Below are positions 6,757 to 10,367 of a stretch of 10,367 bases of DNA, in pieces. The notes beneath the pieces are model-generated. The model did no database searches and had not been told where the DNA came from. It was given only the letters and a program-made list of their open reading frames with translations. Each line of letters starts with the position of its first letter. The first letter of the stretch is position 1. The DNA is taken from contig CAZBBC010000152.1 of the NCBI GenBank assembly GCA_964489835.1, forward strand, positions 1-10,367, in the 5' to 3' direction. Made by a program: the position numbers and the translations under genes. The DNA comes from CAZBBC01 sp964489835 (lineage in GTDB: Bacteria > Calditrichota > Calditrichia > JAJRVZ01).

Positions 6757-9700
6757 TTCTACTCACTACCACACAAAAGGCAGCCCTTGCCCGGGATAAA
6801 AACATTGCCGTCACCGCCGGAGCGGGGACAGGGAAAACGCTCATCCTTGTCGAACGCTATATCGATATTCTTCTAAAAGAAACTATCGATATCAGAGAGC
6901 TTCTGGCGATTACTTTTACCAATAAAGCCGCTGCGGAAATGGTTGAACGGGTGGCCACAACCATTGAATCACTTCTAAAAACAACCAGTGATAAAGATAC
7001 ACTCCAAAAACTGCTACGGATCCGCAATCATCTCAGTTCCGCTTATATTTCAACCATACATGCTTTCTGTGCACGGCTGCTGCGGGAATTTCCACTGGAG
7101 GCCGGCGGATTGGATCCGGGATTTAAACAGCTCGATGAGGTGCAGGCGGATTTCCTGATCGAAGAAAGTATCGATGCGGAAATTTCACAAATAAAAAATG
7201 ATGATGAATACTGGCTGGAGCTCTTCCGCCTGTTCGGCCCGGATAAGGTTAAAGATATACTACATACAGCCCTGTCCCATCGGTTTGAGATGATTCATAT
7301 TTTGCAACGGTTTACGGAGAACACTCCTGAAGAAATGTATGAGGAACTGGTTAATTCCTTCCTCAGTCAGGTCTCCGGTTATTTTCGTCAATCGCAATTA
7401 TCAACTATTCAAAAAAGGGTTGTGAATCTTCTAATCCCCGACGTCCAAACAGAAAGTTACACTGAAGAGAAAGCATCTGTTGTGGCTCTTCTGCAGGCAT
7501 TCAGGGAAACCGATAAACATGACTCCGTTATTTATTGGAAAAACCTTTTTTTATTGGCCGACCGTATGACGACAGGGAAGGGAACAGATTATAAAAATTT
7601 AAGCCAATTGGGTAAGAAAGATGCATGGGAGCCGGCGGAGGCGGCGCTGTTGTTGGAGTTATCCCGGGCGTTGGTGCCCATTGCTACCTGGCAGAGAGAA
7701 ATGACCTCTTCCTGCCCGGGTCAAAGTGATCTGATCGTTCTGCAAAATTTGAAAAAATTGTATGAATTATATGATCGGGTAAACAATCGCTTCTCGGAAT
7801 TGAAGAAAAATCAGGCCTCGGTTGATTATGAAGATCTTCAGCTTCTGGTTTTCCGCTTGCTTAAGGAACAGGATCACATAAGAAGTCAGGTCTCCGCAAG
7901 ATTTAAATATATAATGGTGGATGAATTTCAAGATACCAATCAATTACAGTGGGAGATTGTTTCTCTGCTTACTAATGATAAAACGGATAATCTATTTATT
8001 GTCGGTGACCCAAAACAATCGATATATGGTTTCAGAGATGCTGATGTCCGGGTCTTCAATCGTGTCAAATTGGATTTCGCCGACCGGCATCCGGGCAGTA
8101 ATCATCTTCTTTTTGAGAGTTTTCGCTTTAAAAATGTCATCAGTTATTTTATCAATGATATTTTTCCGGATATATTAAAGACTTCCCCGGATAATCCCTG
8201 GGAAGTGGCCTATGACCGGGTAGAAACAAAACGTGCGGATGCCGAAGGGGGCCAGGTTGAATTAGCCATACTGAAGAATGGGGGCGAAGGCAATGTACAG
8301 GCCGGTTTTATCGCCAACCGCATTCTGGATATTCTTGCCGAAGGCGTCTATAAACCAGGACATATTGTCCTATTACTTCGGACACGCAACCATCTTTCCG
8401 AAGTTGAAAAAGAATTGCGAAACCACGATATTCCATTTCAAACAGCAGGGGGAATGGGATTTTATCAGGGGCAGGAAATATTCGACACTTTCCATCTGCT
8501 TCGGTTTTTAATAAATCCTTTGAATGATCTGGCTCTGATTGGATTATTACGATCGCCATTTGCCGATATCTCTGATCAGGCGTTGTTCTTTATGGCTGCC
8601 TTTGCCGAGGGCGATCATTACTGGGAAAAACTACAGCGTCTGCCGGAAATAGAGCATCTACCGGATGAAGATAAAGAAAGATTGCAGATTTTCACTGCCA
8701 ATGCCCGGCGATGGATCGATCGCCGCGACCGGATCGGATACTTTGAATTATTATCTGAAATTTTTCATGATAGTCTGTATCGTGCGGTTGTAAGTGCTGA
8801 TCTGATGGGTGAACAGATAATCGCTAACATTGAAAAAATATTAAAAATAACCATGGCCTTCGAAAAAGGATCTTTTTCTTCTGTGGTTGATTTTGCCGAT
8901 TCCCTCGACCGCCTGATCAACACGTATCTTAAAGAAGGGAAGGCCCCTGTTGAACTGGAGCAAGAAGAAACCGTAAAAATCCTGACGATCCATCAGGCGA
9001 AGGGATTGGAGTTCCCGGTTGTCTTCTTACCCTTTCTTGAGCAGCAGATCAATTTTTTTAGACAGCGATCGGAATATTTTGATGATTATTATGGCATGAC
9101 TGCCAGGATTCAGAACAGCCGGGAAGGAATCCACGAGGCCTACTATTTATATGATTGGCTGAAATTGAATAAAAAACGAAAGGAAATGGCAGAACTGAAG
9201 CGTCTTTTCTATGTCGGTTGTACCCGGGCCAGGGATCAGCTGATCCTCAGCGGAGAAATAAAAAAAGATAAAGTTCCTGACCAGACGCCTCTGCATTGGT
9301 TATTAGATTCTTTGAATCTATCAGCGGAGCAACTCCCGGAGGGTCGGTTTTTGGTAGAAAAAGATATCGATTTAATAATACACACAGATTATACCAAAAA
9401 ACCAACCACGGAAGAAAGTAAAATTAAAAACACATTCCGCTCCATTGAACAAATCAGCAAGATCTCACCGACAGATGGGGAAGATCCAAACAAACCGGCA
9501 TTTTTAAGATCAACCACAGATCATCCCAAAGGTGAAATTTTTTCGGCCACCCAGATCATGACATTTTTGGAAAATCCGCAGGAATATCATCAACGATATC
9601 ATCTGGGATTTTTTGAAGACGATTATGATAAATTAGGGCTGGGGTTCACCGAGGAAGAAGATGCTCTTCTCAGAGGAACCCTGATCCATCGGCTGATGGA

Positions 9701-10220
9701 GCAATATCCCAATGATGATATCGATCAGTTGTTAACGGAGATGGATATTGTCGATCAAAGCGTGATAAGGGATCTAAAGAGGGATGTCGCCTTGATTAGG
9801 GATCAAATCAGGATTTCGGATATTATTCAGCCGGCATTACAGGCGGCAGAATTCCGGAATGAAGTAAGTATACTGAAGAAAATCGGTACCGATTTTTTGA
9901 CCGGCACATTGGACCGTATCTATAAAAATGACCGGGATGAATGGGAAATCATTGACTATAAATCTAACCGGATCATGGGAAAAGACCTGGCACGTGCAGT
10001 GGCCAGGTATACTGTTCAGATGGAAATATATGCCTTGTTGCTGGCCAATGTTTTCCCGGAACAACACGCCTATAAAATCGGGCTTTATTTTGTGTATCCC
10101 GATAAACTTTCCTCCCACGAATACAATCCTGCCTGGATAGAAACTCTGGAAAAAAAATATAGCCAGGTGATCGGAACGATCAAGCAGTTTTATCCGTATA
10201 CCTCAAAACCGGTTATTTAA
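6753..10220 (+). CDS. addA: AddA-like subunit of AddAB helicase-nuclease (UvrD/RecB family)
   Basis: This 1155-residue protein is a little shorter than B. subtilis AddA (about 1230). All superfamily 1 helicase motifs are visible: Walker A AGAGTGKT (22-29, Lys28), ITFTNKAAAEM (53-63), STIHAFCARLL (100-110), Walker B VDEFQD (389-394), VGDPKQSIYGFR (417-428), ESFRFKN, TIHQAKGLEFP (745-755) and RLFYVGCTRAR (817-827). A C-terminal RecB-type nuclease follows, with His979 (GTLIHRLM), Asp1054 (GTLDRI), Asp1068 and Lys1070 (IIDYKS) and Q1089-x3-Y1093. The helicase and nuclease therefore both look intact. It is expected to unwind and cut DNA at double-strand breaks with AddB and prepare 3' single strands for RecA. 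Its ATG overlaps the addB stop as ATGA, indicating translational coupling. A stand-alone RecB is the main alternative, but the neighbouring AddB-like gene favours AddA. Confidence 0.93.
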   Translation: MILLTTTQKAALARDKNIAVTAGAGTGKTLILVERYIDILLKETIDIRELLAITFTNKAAAEMVERVATTIESLLKTTSDKDTLQKLLRIRNHLSSAYISTIHAFCARLLREFPLEAGGLDPGFKQLDEVQADFLIEESIDAEISQIKNDDEYWLELFRLFGPDKVKDILHTALSHRFEMIHILQRFTENTPEEMYEELVNSFLSQVSGYFRQSQLSTIQKRVVNLLIPDVQTESYTEEKASVVALLQAFRETDKHDSVIYWKNLFLLADRMTTGKGTDYKNLSQLGKKDAWEPAEAALLLELSRALVPIATWQREMTSSCPGQSDLIVLQNLKKLYELYDRVNNRFSELKKNQASVDYEDLQLLVFRLLKEQDHIRSQVSARFKYIMVDEFQDTNQLQWEIVSLLTNDKTDNLFIVGDPKQSIYGFRDADVRVFNRVKLDFADRHPGSNHLLFESFRFKNVISYFINDIFPDILKTSPDNPWEVAYDRVETKRADAEGGQVELAILKNGGEGNVQAGFIANRILDILAEGVYKPGHIVLLLRTRNHLSEVEKELRNHDIPFQTAGGMGFYQGQEIFDTFHLLRFLINPLNDLALIGLLRSPFADISDQALFFMAAFAEGDHYWEKLQRLPEIEHLPDEDKERLQIFTANARRWIDRRDRIGYFELLSEIFHDSLYRAVVSADLMGEQIIANIEKILKITMAFEKGSFSSVVDFADSLDRLINTYLKEGKAPVELEQEETVKILTIHQAKGLEFPVVFLPFLEQQINFFRQRSEYFDDYYGMTARIQNSREGIHEAYYLYDWLKLNKKRKEMAELKRLFYVGCTRARDQLILSGEIKKDKVPDQTPLHWLLDSLNLSAEQLPEGRFLVEKDIDLIIHTDYTKKPTTEESKIKNTFRSIEQISKISPTDGEDPNKPAFLRSTTDHPKGEIFSATQIMTFLENPQEYHQRYHLGFFEDDYDKLGLGFTEEEDALLRGTLIHRLMEQYPNDDIDQLLTEMDIVDQSVIRDLKRDVALIRDQIRISDIIQPALQAAEFRNEVSILKKIGTDFLTGTLDRIYKNDRDEWEIIDYKSNRIMGKDLARAVARYTVQMEIYALLLANVFPEQHAYKIGLYFVYPDKLSSHEYNPAWIETLEKKYSQVIGTIKQFYPYTSKPVI

Positions 10221-10234
10221 TTTTCCTCTAAAAA

Positions 10235-10252
10235 GGGGCTGTTGCAGATTAG
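10235..10252. other. Possible insertion-sequence-end-like or terminator-remnant motif
   Basis: GGGGCTGTTGCAGATTAG, 14 bases after the addA stop, resembles the GGGGCTGT-type ends of some insertion sequences as I recall them. No complementary end or transposase is in the window, so this may be chance or a remnant. Confidence 0.15.
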
Positions 10253-10303
10253 GTAATTTTGATAGAAGAATACATTTTTCTTTTCGAATTAGCAAAATCT
10301 ATT

Positions 10304-10320
10304 CCCCCTTACAAAGGGGG
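10304..10320. repeat. CCCCCTT/AAGGGGG hairpin, terminator-like dispersed repeat
   Basis: A perfect seven-pair stem with an ACA loop is followed by TTAGGGGGAT, which offers an alternative partner for the C-run. It lies 84 bases after the addA stop and could slow or end transcription, but there is no T-tract on either side. The CCCCCTTA...GGGGGTTAGGGGG pattern is, from memory, a common dispersed intergenic repeat in Bacteroidetes, cyanobacteria and others. Confidence 0.55.
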
Positions 10321-10357
10321 TTAGGGGGATGTAAATAAATAACATAGAAGAGTATAT

Positions 10358-10367
10358 ATCCCCCTTA
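10358..10367. repeat. Start of a second copy of the CCCCCTTA repeat, cut by the window edge
   Basis: TCCCCCTTA at 10359-10367 is identical to bases 10303-10311, the start of the preceding hairpin. A similar sequence also precedes both: ATAGAAGAATACAT at 10262 and ATAGAAGAGTATAT at 10344. The element seems to be tandemly arranged and to continue past the window. Confidence 0.5.

Noticed and set aside
7921..8178. Forward open frame of 85 codons in another frame inside the addA-like gene
   Set aside because: It overlaps the helicase Walker B and motif III region in a shifted frame and has no family features of its own.
3526..10220. A new defence system formed by the helicase-nuclease pair
   Set aside because: Both proteins carry the full AddAB hallmarks, including paired nuclease domains and the AddB cysteine set. 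Housekeeping break repair explains them, and no defence genes accompany them.

Overview
The window looks like bacterial chromosome of moderate to low GC (judged by eye, not counted), with every gene on the + strand. No gene is a taxonomic marker. The gene content and the kinds of intergenic repeats suggest a Bacteroidetes/FCB-group or related uncultured lineage (Calditrichaeota, KSB1 or Marinimicrobia-like). This is an inference from memory of such genomes and is held loosely.

Layout: (1) Bases 1-1704 hold the 3' part of a gene for a PEP/pyruvate-binding (PPDK N-terminal, ATP-grasp-like) protein that is cut by the left window edge. Its visible C-terminus is an unusual conserved-looking block instead of the phosphohistidine domain of PEP synthase. 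(2) Nine bases later, with a good Shine-Dalgarno overlapping the stop codon, comes a 451-residue saccharopine dehydrogenase of the yeast LYS9 type (1714-3069). The two genes probably form one operon. (3) Bases 3070-3525 hold no gene. They are a dense island of short repeats: GGGTATAA octamers that begin at the stop codon, GGAAC-type heptamers, a module with two CCTGAA(A)GG hairpins, an imperfect palindrome, a second GGTATA-rich tract, a structured segment, and finally TTATACC heptamers that are the reverse complement of the first tract. (4) Bases 3526-6756 and 6753-10220 are an overlapping (ATGA) pair encoding AddB-like and AddA-like subunits of an AddAB helicase-nuclease. (5) Bases 10221-10367 hold a CCCCCTT/AAGGGGG hairpin, the start of a second copy of the same motif, and a possible insertion-sequence-like end.

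AddA supplies the ATP-driven motor and one nuclease domain. AddB supplies the second nuclease domain, which appears to be held by a four-cysteine iron-sulfur site, and a scaffold related to helicases but apparently without a working ATP site. Together they should resect double-strand breaks for RecA-dependent repair, the job RecBCD does in E. coli. The upstream pair points to amino-acid (lysine/saccharopine-like) metabolism, but the joint role of the ATP-grasp protein and the dehydrogenase is unknown. I did not find a clearly new defence or mobile system. The most unusual parts are the inverted arrays of tandem repeats, the domain composition of the first protein, and the degenerate ATP site of the AddB subunit.
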